In this document: piece after piece, positions 8,060-18,161 of the stretch | Position numbering within the stretch: the first letter of the stretch is position 1 | Layout of the letters: each line of letters starts with the position of its first letter | From: an uncultured Sphingomonadaceae bacterium | GTDB lineage: Bacteria; Pseudomonadota; Alphaproteobacteria; Sphingomonadales; Sphingomonadaceae | Direction of reading: 5' to 3' | Length of the DNA stretch: 64,000 nt | NCBI GenBank assembly: GCA_947493195.1 | Contig: CANLQG010000010.1 | Coordinates: 30,339-94,338, forward strand | The notes under the pieces: generated by a model | Told to the model about the DNA's origin: nothing | Databases searched by the model: none | The model's input: the letters and a program-made list of their open reading frames with translations, nothing else | Translations under genes and position numbers: made by a program

Positions 8060-9217
8060 ATGAAGATAGCATTTGCCTCCATGGGTAATCCGCGCAATCC
8101 CCGTACGTGGAGCGGCACCCCGTTCTTTGCCCTGCGCGAAGTCGAAAAACGCTTCGATGACATCAAGGTCATACACACTCCAGTATACAACCGGGTTGCA
8201 AAAGTACTCAAGCTGGCTTCGCGCAAGCTGGGCCTGCCGCTGGCAAGACATCCCCTCGTGGTTCGCATGTTGCAGGCAGCGGTAAACCGACAATTGCGCG
8301 ATTTCGATCCCGATGTGATCGTAGCTGTTGGCGGGGCTACCAAGATAGCTCACCTCGCCAAAAGTATCCCGGTGATCTTTGTCTCGGACGGGCTGATGGC
8401 CTCGATGGTTGAATATTACCCCAGGTTTCAAGCCTTCGATGAAGCGGTGCGAAAAAGGATGATGGCTGTCGAGCGAGACATGGTCGAAGCACCCTTCACG
8501 CACTTGCTCATGATGGCCGACTGGGCGGCAGAAGGCGCACTCAAGTATTACGACATACCCCCAGAAAGGGTGTCTGTTGCACCGATCGGCGCGAACCTGC
8601 TGGAAGATCCCGGCGTCGCGGAAACGAAGCGCGACAAGTCAGGCTTCGATCTGCTTTGGATCGGCGTTGAATGGGAACGCAAGGGCGGCGATGAAATGCT
8701 CGAAGTTTTCCGCCGACTGAAGCAACGCCTTCCAGAAGCGCGGCTGCACATCGTCGGGCTCGAAGAGGACGCCGTACCGCACGAAGACGGCGTCATCGTC
8801 CACGGCTATCTGCGGAAATCCGAACCTGCTCAGTACTCCAGGCTCCTGGAGCTTTTCCGCCTTGCTGACCTCTTCATCATGTTCAGCCGGCAAGAAGCCT
8901 TCGGACTCGTTTATTGCGAGGCAGCGGCCTTCGGCCTGCCGTGCGTCGGTTTTCGTACCGGGGGGGTCAGGACCATCGTGCAGGACGAAGAGACGGGCCT
9001 CTTGTTCGATAGCGACGCCGATGCCCAGCTGATCAGTGATGAGATCGTTGCCTTGCTCGGCAACGGCGAACGTCTTGAGCGCATGAGCCATGCTGCCCGG
9101 GCACGTTTTGAGGAGCACTTGAACTGGAACGCATGGGGGGAGGCCCTGGAAAAGGTTGTTTCCAGGGCGCTTGCAGCGAAACAGGAACATGGGAAGATTT
9201 TCAATGCGCCTAGTTGA
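8060..9217 (+). CDS. Glycosyltransferase family 4 protein
   Basis: A 385-residue cytoplasmic or membrane-associated glycosyltransferase with GT-B fold. The C-terminal half carries the family-4 signature: VSVAPIGANL, FDLLWIGVEWERKGGD, LHIVGLEED, DLFIMFSRQEAFGLVYCEAAAFGLPCVGFRTGG, where the E-x7-E acidic pair around EAFGLVYCE binds the nucleotide sugar. It starts with MKIAFASMGNPRNPRT. It overlaps the next gene by 14 bp and so begins a plus-strand run of three genes (GT4, GT2, acyltransferase). Donor and acceptor sugars cannot be told from the sequence. Confidence 0.88.
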   Translation: MKIAFASMGNPRNPRTWSGTPFFALREVEKRFDDIKVIHTPVYNRVAKVLKLASRKLGLPLARHPLVVRMLQAAVNRQLRDFDPDVIVAVGGATKIAHLAKSIPVIFVSDGLMASMVEYYPRFQAFDEAVRKRMMAVERDMVEAPFTHLLMMADWAAEGALKYYDIPPERVSVAPIGANLLEDPGVAETKRDKSGFDLLWIGVEWERKGGDEMLEVFRRLKQRLPEARLHIVGLEEDAVPHEDGVIVHGYLRKSEPAQYSRLLELFRLADLFIMFSRQEAFGLVYCEAAAFGLPCVGFRTGGVRTIVQDEETGLLFDSDADAQLISDEIVALLGNGERLERMSHAARARFEEHLNWNAWGEALEKVVSRALAAKQEHGKIFNAPS

Positions 9218-10142
9218 ACCACGCTTGGCCGAAGTGACCGTGATCATGGTCAGCTTCAACACCCGGGATATCACGTTGAAGGCGCTTGAGACGCTGCTGC
9301 AGAACGCCGGCGATGTGGCGATGCATGTAGTGGTCTGGGACAACGCTTCGCATGATGGTTCGGCCGATGCTATTGCCGAGCGGTTTCCACAGCTTCACCT
9401 CATCCGCAGCGAGGAGAATCTCGGCTTTGCGCAGGCCAATAATCTCGTCGCCGAAATGGTGGAGAGCGAATGGATGCTGCTGCTCAACCCCGATACGGAG
9501 ACCTATCCAGGCATGGTCGAGAATTTGCTAGAGTTCTCGAAGGCACATCCGGAGGCCGGGATTACCGGTGGTCGGACAGTTTTCCCTGACGGATCGCTAA
9601 ACATCGCCTCCTGCTGGAACAAGCTCACCATCTGGAGCCTATTTTGCAGCGCCTTCGGATTATCGCGCATGTTTCCGGACAGCCCGTTGTTCAATCACGA
9701 AGGTATCGGCGGCTGGAAGCGCGACAGCGTGCGGCATGTCGACATCGTGGTCGGGTGCCTGTTCATGATCCGGAAGCGAGTGTGGGACGAACTGGGGGGC
9801 TTCAGTCCACGCTATTTCATGTATGGCGAGGAAAGCGATATGTGCCTGCGTGCTGCCGCCCGCGGCTATAGCCCTATGGTCACGCCTGACGCGCAGATCA
9901 TGCACCTTGTGGGTGCTTCATCGAAGAAGCGTGAGGACAAGCTGATTCGGCTGATGCGCTCGAAGGCAACCCTGATCCGCGATCATTGGAACCCGATGAA
10001 GATCCCGGTAGGTATTGGCCTGCTTTGGCTCTGGATTGCCATTCGGCGCTTTTCGGCGCAGTTTGGTCGCGATGAAGCGAGTGCCACGACATGGAAAAGC
10101 ATGTGGGCTTCGCGGAAGACGTGGTTGAGGGGCTATCAATGA
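9204..10142 (+). CDS. Glycosyltransferase family 2 protein (rhamnosyltransferase-like)
   Basis: About 312 residues with GT-A fold. The N-terminal core reads [21 protein letters not shown], then [30 protein letters not shown] and LLLNPDTE, where NPDTE supplies the DXD metal site. [27 protein letters not shown] later in the protein is the acceptor/catalytic-base region common in rhamnosyltransferase-like GT2 enzymes. I chose the ATG at 9204 because GGGAAG lies seven bases upstream; starts at 9156 or 9189 are also open. Its stop overlaps the next start as ATGA. Confidence 0.88.
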   Translation: MRLVEPRLAEVTVIMVSFNTRDITLKALETLLQNAGDVAMHVVVWDNASHDGSADAIAERFPQLHLIRSEENLGFAQANNLVAEMVESEWMLLLNPDTETYPGMVENLLEFSKAHPEAGITGGRTVFPDGSLNIASCWNKLTIWSLFCSAFGLSRMFPDSPLFNHEGIGGWKRDSVRHVDIVVGCLFMIRKRVWDELGGFSPRYFMYGEESDMCLRAAARGYSPMVTPDAQIMHLVGASSKKREDKLIRLMRSKATLIRDHWNPMKIPVGIGLLWLWIAIRRFSAQFGRDEASATTWKSMWASRKTWLRGYQ

Positions 10143-10735
10143 CGCAAATGCCGGATGAGCTGGCTCGCAAGAGCACGATGGGAAAGGGCGGAAAAGGCCT
10201 TCGTCTGCTGGCATCAGTGCTCGATCCCCGCGCATGGTTGCATCTACTCAAACTCGTCAATTTCTACAATTACACCCATGTCGCACCAATGCGGCGGATG
10301 AGCATCGGCATGAGTCCGAGCATAAGCCCCGATGCCTCGTTCTCTCATGGTGAGCGGATCGATATCGGCGACCGGGTTCGGATCGGTTCTCGCTGTCATA
10401 TCTGGCCCGGCCCTGCCCATAGCCGGATCATCATCGGCGACGACGTGCTGTTCGGTCCCGAAGTCATGATTACGGCGGGTACCTACCGTTTCAACGATGG
10501 TTCTCCGGTAACCGATCAGGCCATGGACGAGGCGGATGTGATAATCGGGGATGACGTATGGTTGGGGACCCGCGCCGTGGTGCTGCCAGGCTGCACCATC
10601 GGCGACGGCGCGATCGTCGCGGCAGGAGCGCTGGTGAGGAACGATGTCCCCCCCGGCGCGATCGTCGCAGGCTTGCCCGCACGGGTCGTCGGCCATAGAC
10701 AGCCGAGCGCAGCTTCTTTTTCCGTCGCAAGCTAG
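10139..10735 (+). CDS. Hexapeptide-repeat acyltransferase (WcaF/LpxA-like fold)
   Basis: A 198-residue left-handed beta-helix acyltransferase, probably an O-acetyltransferase for the polysaccharide. Hexapeptide turns are visible from about residue 75 ([15 protein letters not shown]), through [15 protein letters not shown], to [33 protein letters not shown] and the terminal [13 protein letters not shown] typical of the WcaF/maltose acetyltransferase group. The start at 10139 overlaps the GT2 stop as ATGA. The 3' end overlaps the convergent GT4 gene by four bases. Confidence 0.88.
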   Translation: MTQMPDELARKSTMGKGGKGLRLLASVLDPRAWLHLLKLVNFYNYTHVAPMRRMSIGMSPSISPDASFSHGERIDIGDRVRIGSRCHIWPGPAHSRIIIGDDVLFGPEVMITAGTYRFNDGSPVTDQAMDEADVIIGDDVWLGTRAVVLPGCTIGDGAIVAAGALVRNDVPPGAIVAGLPARVVGHRQPSAASFSVAS

Positions 10736-11955
10736 CCGAAGGCGGCGGCCTGCAGACCCTGCGTGAAATCCCGCGCTATGCGGGCGTCTGAAAAACGTTC
10801 GGCATTTCCAGCGTCGATCCATTCCGCCAGCGCGCCCTTCAATTCTTCCTGTTGGTCAACCAGCCTGGCCATCGCATCGGCGAGTGCCCGCGGGTCCTGC
10901 GGATCGACCGGAATGGCAAAGGGCAATCCGTCAAAATAGCCCGCTACGGCCCGATCGCGGGGGTAAACGATTGGCAAACCTGAAAGCAGCGCTTCGATGA
11001 ACACCATGCCGAAGCTCTCACGCAGCGAGGGGAGGACGAAGCCCGCAGCGCTGCTCATCATGCTGCGGACTTGCTGTCGGTCGGCTGGGCCTGTCAGGGT
11101 AACGTGTTCGCTACGAGCGGTGATGGCCTCGCACGCTGCACGGTCATTTGGGCTGCCCCCGCCGATGATGCTTAGCGGAACGCCCCGCCCGCGGCGTTCG
11201 AGTTCAACTGAAGCCGCGACAAGTCCAGACAAATTCTTTCGCCGATAGCTTGCGAGATGGAAGACACTTACCAGCCCTTCCCCGGCAGTAACCGGCTGGA
11301 TGGGGGCGTCAATGTGCGTTGCGCAAGGCAGGATGATGGTCGGCTTGCTGCGCCGACCAAGTTTCGCCTCGACCTGAGCGCGCGTCCACGGCGCGAAAGG
11401 AAATACGACTTCGGCTTCGTGATATATCTGTGCAAATGCCTTCGAAAGATCCGGCCGGTATTGGAGGATCTTTGTGTCCGTATCGCCTTGGAGGCATAGT
11501 CCGAAAGGTCGACTCATCAGTTGGGCGAGACGGTGGACCACGATGCCCTCGATGCCGAGCTTGTGGCCGAACAGTAGTTCTGGGGTTTCGTGCGTGATCA
11601 GATTCTCGGCAAGCTGCTCTGCAAGCCGCACGAGGCAGGTCTTGTGCAGCAGTCCCTTACCCGGTGCTTGATAACGAACCGCCAGACCGTGCTTTTCGGC
11701 ATTCTTCTCTACAAGAGGAAGAGGGCGGCGCAGAAAGACTTGAACGGCAAAGCCCGGCGCCTTGGCGGCAGGAACGGACGCTCGGTTCAATGAAACGACG
11801 AAATGATCGAACTCATCACGTGTCAGTTCGATCAGGCTTTTGACTGCCTTCGTCTTGGCTGCGTTAAATGCATCCGGATAGTCGCAGGAGACGTGGAGTA
11901 TCCGCAGAGGCGCCGCTCGGTGCGCATCGTCGTCGAGTACATCTGTATGCTGCAC
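10732..11955 (-). CDS. Glycosyltransferase family 4 protein
   Basis: A 407-residue GT-B glycosyltransferase. The N-terminus ([13 protein letters not shown]) is the usual Rossmann-like start. The donor half shows [52 protein letters not shown] and [39 protein letters not shown], which contains the E-x7-E motif. It lies 29 bp downstream of the Wzc-like gene on the same strand, so it may be co-transcribed with the export genes. Confidence 0.88.
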   Translation of the reverse strand: MQHTDVLDDDAHRAAPLRILHVSCDYPDAFNAAKTKAVKSLIELTRDEFDHFVVSLNRASVPAAKAPGFAVQVFLRRPLPLVEKNAEKHGLAVRYQAPGKGLLHKTCLVRLAEQLAENLITHETPELLFGHKLGIEGIVVHRLAQLMSRPFGLCLQGDTDTKILQYRPDLSKAFAQIYHEAEVVFPFAPWTRAQVEAKLGRRSKPTIILPCATHIDAPIQPVTAGEGLVSVFHLASYRRKNLSGLVAASVELERRGRGVPLSIIGGGSPNDRAACEAITARSEHVTLTGPADRQQVRSMMSSAAGFVLPSLRESFGMVFIEALLSGLPIVYPRDRAVAGYFDGLPFAIPVDPQDPRALADAMARLVDQQEELKGALAEWIDAGNAERFSDARIARDFTQGLQAAAFG

Positions 11956-11984
11956 GCGTTGTATTCCGGTCAGAATCGGCAGGC

Positions 11985-14150
11985 TTACCTGTCCTTCGCG
12001 TCGTAGCTGTAGTACTCGTACGAATAGTTGTAACTCTGCCCGGCTTCGAGCGCACGGAACTTGGTAAATACCGCACCGAGGATGTGAGCATCGACATCCC
12101 GCAGGCGCCGAATTGCCGTGCGCGCTTGGCCGAAATGAGCCCTGTTGGCTTCCACGACGAAGACCACCCCATCAACGAACCGCGACAGCAACGGCGCGTC
12201 AGCGATGCCGACCACGGGCGAGCTGTCGAGGATGATCAGGTCGTAGTGAGGGCTTACCCTACTCAGAAGATCCGCGAAGAGGCCAGAGGAGAGAATCTCC
12301 ACCGGATTGGCCGGAATTTCGCTAGGTAGCAGCAGATGCAGATTTTCCAGATCCGTGGGGATGAGCGCCTTGTCGAGCGAAGTGCGCGAGTGAAGCATTT
12401 CGATTAGGCCTAGTTCTCTGCGCTTCACACCGAATTGACGATTGATTGCCGGACGACGCAAGTCGGCATCCACGAGCAGGACGCGGCGACCGACCATGGC
12501 GAAGCGGCGAGCAAGAGCAGCAGCAGTTGTGGTTTTACCTTCACCCGGCTGGCTGCTCGTCATCTGGACGACGTGCGGCCCTTCGGTTCCCAGTGCGTAA
12601 TCGAGCGACGCTCGGATAGACGAATAAGCTTCGCTGATGGGATCAAACGGATCGTCGACCGCATCCTCGACCGCGTCGTCAACATAAGGAGTCTGCCCCA
12701 ACACGCGGAGCGAAAGCCTGCGCTCCACATCGTCGACAGTGCGCATGCGGTCGTCGAAAATCTCGCGCAGAAGGGAAAGACCACCGGCGAGTGCGATACC
12801 CAAAATGAACGCAACAATCATATTCGTTATCAGGTTCGGCGAAGCAGGCGATTCCGGCACCGGCGCGTAGTCGAGAACCGACAAATCGCCTTCCTCGATA
12901 TTTTCAGCCGACACAGCCTGATTGTAGCGCGCCAGCAAGGCCTGCAGCTGATCGCGGTAAGCTTGCGCATCTCGTGCCAAGATATTGAATTGAACGCGGC
13001 GGTCCTGCTCGTCCAAAGTCTCTCCGGAGAGGCGCTCCCGCTCTGCAGCCAGCGCGTTTTCCTGTTGCTGGGATATGCGGAACTCATCACGTATACCGTT
13101 CTTCAGATCTTCGGCGATACGCGACATGCGCTGTGAAACAGTAGCAATCTCGGCCCGAGTTTCCTGCAACTGAGGGTAATCGTCCTGATAGCGCTGCTGC
13201 AACGCCGATTCTTCGACCTCCAGATTTGTCAGCTGCAGGCGCAAGGCTTGTACAGCTTCATTCTCTGTAACCGAGCTAATGCGCTCGGCAGGCATGTCTG
13301 AGACCGCGAGCCACCGCTGCTCGGCCGCGATACGGCGCGCGCGCGCGTTAATGTATTCTTGGTTCACGCTGACGAGGTTGCTGCCGGTGATCGTGGGTGC
13401 GGTGGCACTGCCTTCCGATTGAGAGGGCTCCTGACGCTCGGCGATCAGGCGATTGGCACGGGCATATTCATTGGCTGCGAACTCAGCTTCGCGCAACATC
13501 GCGCGCGTGTTAGCGATCTGGTCCGAAAGATACTCGATAGCGAACTGGTTCGCATCCACACCCGAACGGACACTGTCCTGCACCAGTGCATCTGCAAAAG
13601 CGTTGACAACGCTCGCCGCTACCAGTGCGTCGTCTGATTCATAGCTGATTTGCAAGATACGGCTGCTCGTAGGGGTCTCGACCTCGACCCCGCCGCGAAT
13701 AATATTGGCTGCAGCTTTCTTTGCCCGGTCGAGATCAGCGATGTCTTCGCCTGCGATGCGCGTGACGATTTGCGGCTCGAGTTTCTCTACAACGATTTCA
13801 CCCATGCGAAGACTGGCGAGCACTTCCGCGAGGGTGCCAAGATATCTCGAAATTTCGTTGGTTGGAAGAATGGGGTCGGCGATATCCTGACCGGCCACGA
13901 TCTCATTGCCGTAGAAGTTGCCGCGTACCGTTGATGTCGCTGCGTACATTGGAGTTTGCAACATGGTTATGATCAGGCCGGCAACCAGTGAAAGAATAAG
14001 CGCGCCGACGATGACGAAGCGCTGCCGCCATAACATGCCGCGAATATCGGAAATGCCAAGAATGCCGGGATTTTCCCGAACGGGATAATGTTGCGCGCCC
14101 CGGGACGCGCGATCTTCGGAACTATCCCTTGAGAGCGTATTATCTTGCAT
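11985..14150 (-). CDS. Polysaccharide co-polymerase / BY-type tyrosine autokinase (Wzc/GumC-ExoP type)
   Basis: A 721-residue inner-membrane protein combining a Wzz chain-length domain with a cytoplasmic tyrosine kinase. The first helix is near residues 45-65 (FVIVGALILSLVAGLIITML) and the second near 435-455 (NLITNMIVAFILGIALAGGL); the coiled-coil periplasmic part lies between. The kinase has Walker A SSQPGEGKTTT with K539, Walker A' VLLVDADLRRP and a later DLIILDSSPVVG motif. The C-terminus carries the Tyr cluster SYNYSYEYYSYD used for autophosphorylation. It follows the Wza-like gene by 18 bp and would control chain length and export. Confidence 0.92.
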   Translation of the reverse strand: MQDNTLSRDSSEDRASRGAQHYPVRENPGILGISDIRGMLWRQRFVIVGALILSLVAGLIITMLQTPMYAATSTVRGNFYGNEIVAGQDIADPILPTNEISRYLGTLAEVLASLRMGEIVVEKLEPQIVTRIAGEDIADLDRAKKAAANIIRGGVEVETPTSSRILQISYESDDALVAASVVNAFADALVQDSVRSGVDANQFAIEYLSDQIANTRAMLREAEFAANEYARANRLIAERQEPSQSEGSATAPTITGSNLVSVNQEYINARARRIAAEQRWLAVSDMPAERISSVTENEAVQALRLQLTNLEVEESALQQRYQDDYPQLQETRAEIATVSQRMSRIAEDLKNGIRDEFRISQQQENALAAERERLSGETLDEQDRRVQFNILARDAQAYRDQLQALLARYNQAVSAENIEEGDLSVLDYAPVPESPASPNLITNMIVAFILGIALAGGLSLLREIFDDRMRTVDDVERRLSLRVLGQTPYVDDAVEDAVDDPFDPISEAYSSIRASLDYALGTEGPHVVQMTSSQPGEGKTTTAAALARRFAMVGRRVLLVDADLRRPAINRQFGVKRRELGLIEMLHSRTSLDKALIPTDLENLHLLLPSEIPANPVEILSSGLFADLLSRVSPHYDLIILDSSPVVGIADAPLLSRFVDGVVFVVEANRAHFGQARTAIRRLRDVDAHILGAVFTKFRALEAGQSYNYSYEYYSYDAKDR

Positions 14151-14168
14151 CGGTATCGCTCGCGCTAA

Positions 14169-14897
14169 TTAGAGCCGGGTGAAAAGGGCGAAGACCGGCA
14201 GGGAACGGAGGAAGTCCTGCCAGAATTGAGACAAACCATTGGTGCCGACGATAACTCTGTCGCCAGGCATGAGAACAGGATCAATCATCGTACCGGCCTG
14301 CACCGCCGTATAATCGAACTTGGCGATATAGGTGCCGTCATCGAGAGTACGGAATATCGCGATATCCCTGCGGTCGGCAACGCGCGACATGCCATTCCCC
14401 AGCGCAATGGCGCCGGAGAGCCTCGTGCCAGGCTGGAAAGTGAAAAGACCCGGATTCTCCACTTCACCCTCCACCGTGACGAGGTGCGATTGATATTCGA
14501 CCACGTTGACGCTGACTTCCGGGTTGCGAAGATAGCCTTGGCGAAGCGCTTGCGAAATGCGATCCTCAGCATCGCGCGGCGACAGGCCAGCCACTTGAAC
14601 CGGTCCGACGAGCGGCATGGCAATCGCGCCATTCGCATCAACCCGCACTGACTGAAGTGAGAGCTCCGGCTCGCGGAAGACACCGATGTTGAGCGTATCG
14701 GCGGGCCGAATCGTGTAGGCGCGCATTTCCAATGCTGATACCAGTCTGCCCTGACCGAGTTCCGGCAACGCGGTTGGCGTTGCGTAGCCGGGCTTGATGT
14801 CCGGGCCGGAAGCGCACGCTGTTGCTGCGCAGCAAAGAGTCGCGATACCGACTGCCCGTACCGCTTTGAACCTTAGTGGATTTTGCATGAAAGGCAC
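14169..14897 (-). CDS. Polysaccharide export outer-membrane protein (Wza/GumB type)
   Basis: A 242-residue exported protein. The N-terminus is a signal sequence ending near CCAATACASG, where Cys28 could be lipidated although the lipobox is not ideal. Residues about 60-140 form the Poly_export domain (YTIRPADTLNIGVFREPELS, SVRVDANGAIAMPLVGPVQVAGLS) and residues about 150-215 an SLBB domain (VTVEGEVENPGLFTFQPGTRLSGAIALG). It would form the outer-membrane channel and pair with the Wzc-like protein encoded 18 bp downstream. It is divergent from the membrane protein at 15039. Confidence 0.92.
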   Translation of the reverse strand: MPFMQNPLRFKAVRAVGIATLCCAATACASGPDIKPGYATPTALPELGQGRLVSALEMRAYTIRPADTLNIGVFREPELSLQSVRVDANGAIAMPLVGPVQVAGLSPRDAEDRISQALRQGYLRNPEVSVNVVEYQSHLVTVEGEVENPGLFTFQPGTRLSGAIALGNGMSRVADRRDIAIFRTLDDGTYIAKFDYTAVQAGTMIDPVLMPGDRVIVGTNGLSQFWQDFLRSLPVFALFTRL

Positions 14898-14968
14898 CGT
14901 CCGACTAATCCCCGTTATTTCCTAGACTGATGCCATAGACCGTCAAGGAATCAGGGACAACCCGTATG

Positions 14969-14982
14969 TTCGCAGGTGCGAA
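14969..14982. promoter_or_regulatory. TGC-rich dyad between divergent genes (site 4)
   Basis: TTCGCA-GG-TGCGAA, a perfect six-base dyad 72 bp upstream of the wza-like start and 57 bp upstream of the gene at 15039. It has the same overall style as the dyads in the other divergent gaps of the locus. Confidence 0.45.
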
Positions 14983-15038
14983 AAGATACTTGCTTTTAAC
15001 CTTAGACTGACACCGAAATATGTTGCAGAACAAATCTC

Positions 15039-15575
15039 ATGACCTTGGCTTCGCAGATTGCTGTCGCTGCTTATGCGGTAGTATGCTGCGCCGCAGCAAT
15101 AGCGGCTGTATTGGCCACGCGCAGTTCTCCCCGAAGGAGTTCGGCATTGCTTTGGTGGGGCGTTGCAGGTTTCTATGCGGGGCTAGCAATTCTTCGCATA
15201 ATCGATTTTGAGAATAGCTTCAGAGACTACTTCCGTACAGCGCTAAGGGCGCAGGGTATTTACCGGGACCGCAACGATTTGCAGATCGCCCTGATGGCTA
15301 TCGCACTCGCTGTTTTCCTAGTCGTCGCCTTTTTGGCATGGCGCAAATTTTATGGAACTAAAGCGACGCGAAAAGAACGGTGCCGCCGGGTCGCTTGGGC
15401 TGCCATGTTCGGTTTCGTTGGACTTTATTCGATGCGCCTTATCTCGATCCATTCGATCGACAGGGTATTGTATCGCGGATTACACCTGAACTGGGTGCTG
15501 GATGGCGCTTTCACGGTGGCAACTTTTTTCGCTGCAACATGCTATGTTGTGCTTGCTCGGAAAAGCGTTCTTTAA
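15039..15575 (+). CDS. Uncharacterised four-helix membrane protein
   Basis: A 178-residue protein with four hydrophobic segments at about residues 4-25 (ASQIAVAAYAVVCCAAAIAA), 37-55, 85-104 (ALMAIALAVFLVVAFLAWRK), 120-140 and a last one near 155-173. Between helices 2 and 3 lies a charged stretch (DFENSFRDYFRTALRAQGIYRDR). I do not recognise a family. It sits between the wza-like gene (divergent) and a GT4 gene (convergent, 3-bp gap), so a role in polysaccharide synthesis or its control is plausible but unproven. Confidence 0.7.
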   Translation: MTLASQIAVAAYAVVCCAAAIAAVLATRSSPRRSSALLWWGVAGFYAGLAILRIIDFENSFRDYFRTALRAQGIYRDRNDLQIALMAIALAVFLVVAFLAWRKFYGTKATRKERCRRVAWAAMFGFVGLYSMRLISIHSIDRVLYRGLHLNWVLDGAFTVATFFAATCYVVLARKSVL

Positions 15576-15578
15576 GGA

Positions 15579-16823
15579 CTATCGGGAAAGCGCCAGCGCG
15601 TAGGCCGCCAACAGCGGCTCGACCTGTCTGTTCCAGTTAAGGTCGGTCTCCACGCGCCTGCGACCGAATAGCCCCATCTCTTCCCTGCGGGCGGGATCAT
15701 CGAGCAGTTCGACAATTCTTTCCGCCATGTCCACCGGATCGTTGGGCTTCGCATAGAGCGAGGCCTCCTGCGCCGAGAACCGCCCTTCGGTAACGTCGAA
15801 CTGCACCATCGCCTTGCCCAGCGACATGTATTCCATGATCTTGTTCATGGTCGACTTGTCGTTCATCGGGTTCACCCGGTCGGGGTTCACGCCAATATCC
15901 ATCGTCGAGAGCACTTCGAACAATTCCTGGTCGGGCGCGCGACCGGTGAAATGGATCCACTCGTCCAGTCCCCGCCGGGCCACGAGTACCTTCAGATCGG
16001 CAAGCGCAGGACCGCCGCCGACAAGGACGAAGCGGATATCGCGCCGGTCCATGCGGTTGACCAGGTGATCCACCGCGTCGATCAGCAGGTCGATCCCTTC
16101 CTGCTCGCCCATCACCCCGACGTACCCGACCATGTAGGTCTTGCCGTCCTTCCATTCCGGCACGGGTTCGACCGCCCTGAGGCGCGAGAGATCCGGGCCC
16201 GAGCGGACAACGAAGACCTTGCCCGGGTCCATCCCACCGCGTTCAATGGCGATTGCCTTGTAGCTTTCGTTCGTCGCCATCGATACGTCGGCAGCCTTGA
16301 ACGTAAGCTTCTCGAACAGCACCATCAGCTTCCAGAAGAAGCCGCGCTTGTTGAACTTGGCCTCGTAAAGCTCGGGATTGATATCGTGGTGATCGAAGAT
16401 GTACTTCACACCGAGCAGCTTGAACGGCAGCGCCACCAGGAAAATGAGGTCAGGTGGATTACAGCCCTGGATCACGTCGATCCCGCGCTTGAAGTAGATG
16501 CGCCACGCCAGCACGGTTTCCCAGAACAGCGCGGCGCCATATTCCAGCAGGAAGCCGAGGGCACCCTTGGCCTCGAGGGGAAGCGGATGGCGGTGGATGT
16601 GAACCCCTTCGATGACCTCGTAACGCTTTTCGAAGCCCTTGCCGGTCGGGCAAATGACCGAGACCGTGGCCCCTGCGGCTTTCAGCGTCCGCGCCTCCTG
16701 CCAAACGCGCCGGTCGAACGGCAGCGGCAGGTTCTCGACCACAATCAGCACGCTCTTGCCGGCGAGCGGCTGGCCTTCGATCTCGGCCGGGAAGGCGAAG
16801 TCGTCGGTAGTGGCCGTGTTCAC
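15579..16823 (-). CDS. Glycosyltransferase family 4 protein
   Basis: A 414-residue GT-B enzyme. The start of the acceptor domain reads KSVLIVVENLPLPFDRRVWQEARTL, a signature of a WbuB-like GT4 branch, followed by KYIFDHHDINPELYEAKF. The donor domain has VVRSGPDLSRLR, MVGYVGVMGEQEGIDLLIDAV, RDIRFVLVGGGPALADLK and a C-terminal region MEYMSLGKAMVQFDVTEGRFSAQEASLYA. Its ATG overlaps the stop of the upstream dehydrogenase gene by four bases, so both are made from one transcript. Confidence 0.9.
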   Translation of the reverse strand: MNTATTDDFAFPAEIEGQPLAGKSVLIVVENLPLPFDRRVWQEARTLKAAGATVSVICPTGKGFEKRYEVIEGVHIHRHPLPLEAKGALGFLLEYGAALFWETVLAWRIYFKRGIDVIQGCNPPDLIFLVALPFKLLGVKYIFDHHDINPELYEAKFNKRGFFWKLMVLFEKLTFKAADVSMATNESYKAIAIERGGMDPGKVFVVRSGPDLSRLRAVEPVPEWKDGKTYMVGYVGVMGEQEGIDLLIDAVDHLVNRMDRRDIRFVLVGGGPALADLKVLVARRGLDEWIHFTGRAPDQELFEVLSTMDIGVNPDRVNPMNDKSTMNKIMEYMSLGKAMVQFDVTEGRFSAQEASLYAKPNDPVDMAERIVELLDDPARREEMGLFGRRRVETDLNWNRQVEPLLAAYALALSR

Positions 16824-18085
16824 GAAATGGTGCTCACATCCATCACGTTCGAGCGATCGATCTCGAGCTCGTCGACGAGGCGGTTGGTGGCGACCACGCG
16901 GTCATAGGTTCCTTTTTCGGCAGTCTGCCTGTCCACCAGCAGCGTCTCGATGGTTGGAAGGAAAGCGAAGGCATAGCCAAGGTTCTGCCCGACCAGGTGT
17001 TCGGGCTTTAGTGCCGGATCGTAGACATCGATAGCGTAGCCTGCATCCAGCAGCTTGCGGACGAGATCGACGGCGGGGCTTTCGCGCAGGTCATCGGTGT
17101 CCTTCTTGAAGGCGAGCCCCACCAGCAGCACCCTGGCGCCCGGCTCCAGCCCTTCGGTCACTTGCAGGAACTGGTGATGCTTGTGCGCTTCGTTGGTGCG
17201 GATGAGCGAGTCGACGAGGTGGGTGTTCGCGCCGATATCGGCGGCGATGTGCTGAAGGGCGCGAACGTCCTTGGGCAGACAAGAACCGCCAAAGGCACCA
17301 CCGGGCCGCGTGTAGTACGGTGATATGTTCAGCTTGGTGTCGGAGACGAAGATCTTGTGCACCTGGCTGGCCGAGATATCGAGGTTCTGGCAGACGCGGC
17401 CGATCTCGTTGGCAAAGGCGACCTTCACCGCATGCCACGTGTTGTCGACGAACTTGGTAATCTCGGCCTCGCGGATACCGACATGGAATACCGGTGCATC
17501 GATGCCGTCGTGCAGCATTTCCATCATCTGCGAAGGCTGACCGTCGATCGTGCCCAGCACGATCTTGGGCGGCTCGAAATAGTCCTTGATCGCGGTCGCC
17601 TCGCGCAGGAACTCGGGGTTGTAGGCCAGTTCCACCAGATCCTGCGTCCTGTCGCCCAGCCTGGACCGGAAGATCGGCAGGATGATCTGGTCGGTTGAAC
17701 CGGGGCGCATGGTGGAGCGATAGGCAACCGTCAGCGGCCTGCCCCGCGCGGGATCGATAGCCTCGGCAATATTGCGGGTGACCTGCGCGATATAGCTCAT
17801 GTTGTGGGCACCATCCACGCCGCTGGGCGTGCCCACGCAGACGATGGCGATGTCGCAATCGTCAAGCTCGCGGCCGATGTCGCGCACGGCCCACAACCGG
17901 CCATCTGCATGGGCCGTCGCGATCAGGTCGTCCAGACCCGGTTCGCGGACTGGTGTCTTGCCTGCGTTGATCGTCGCGACCTTGGCCTCGCTGACGTCGA
18001 TCCCGACAACGGTGTGGCCCTGCGATGCGATACACCCAGCAGCCGTACACCCGACGTAACCCAGACCAAAAATAGCAATTTTCAC
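16820..18085 (-). CDS. Nucleotide sugar dehydrogenase, GDP-mannose 6-dehydrogenase (AlgD)-like
   Basis: A 421-residue NAD-dependent dehydrogenase that oxidises a nucleotide hexose to the uronic acid. The NAD-binding start MKIAIFGLGYVGCTAAGCIASQGH and the phrase INAGKTPVREPGLDDL look more like AlgD than like UDP-glucose dehydrogenases. The catalytic Cys is C269 within FGGSCLPKDVRAL. The C-terminal domain contains LLVGLAFKKDTDDLRESPAVDL. It probably supplies a uronic-acid donor, making the polymer acidic; GDP-mannose or UDP-glucose as substrate is not settled by sequence alone. It overlaps the downstream GT4 gene. Confidence 0.88.
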   Translation of the reverse strand: MKIAIFGLGYVGCTAAGCIASQGHTVVGIDVSEAKVATINAGKTPVREPGLDDLIATAHADGRLWAVRDIGRELDDCDIAIVCVGTPSGVDGAHNMSYIAQVTRNIAEAIDPARGRPLTVAYRSTMRPGSTDQIILPIFRSRLGDRTQDLVELAYNPEFLREATAIKDYFEPPKIVLGTIDGQPSQMMEMLHDGIDAPVFHVGIREAEITKFVDNTWHAVKVAFANEIGRVCQNLDISASQVHKIFVSDTKLNISPYYTRPGGAFGGSCLPKDVRALQHIAADIGANTHLVDSLIRTNEAHKHHQFLQVTEGLEPGARVLLVGLAFKKDTDDLRESPAVDLVRKLLDAGYAIDVYDPALKPEHLVGQNLGYAFAFLPTIETLLVDRQTAEKGTYDRVVATNRLVDELEIDRSNVMDVSTIS

Positions 18086-18161
18086 GTTCGCCCGCCCTGT
18101 CGAATAGGTAATTTCTCTGAGGCAGTCCTAAGGCGACAGCACCCCCTTCGGCAAGAATTTA

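Noticed and set aside
12435..13136. 233-codon plus-strand frame opposite the Wzc-like gene
   Set aside because: Antisense to kinase and coiled-coil domains with clear motifs; no domain on the plus strand.
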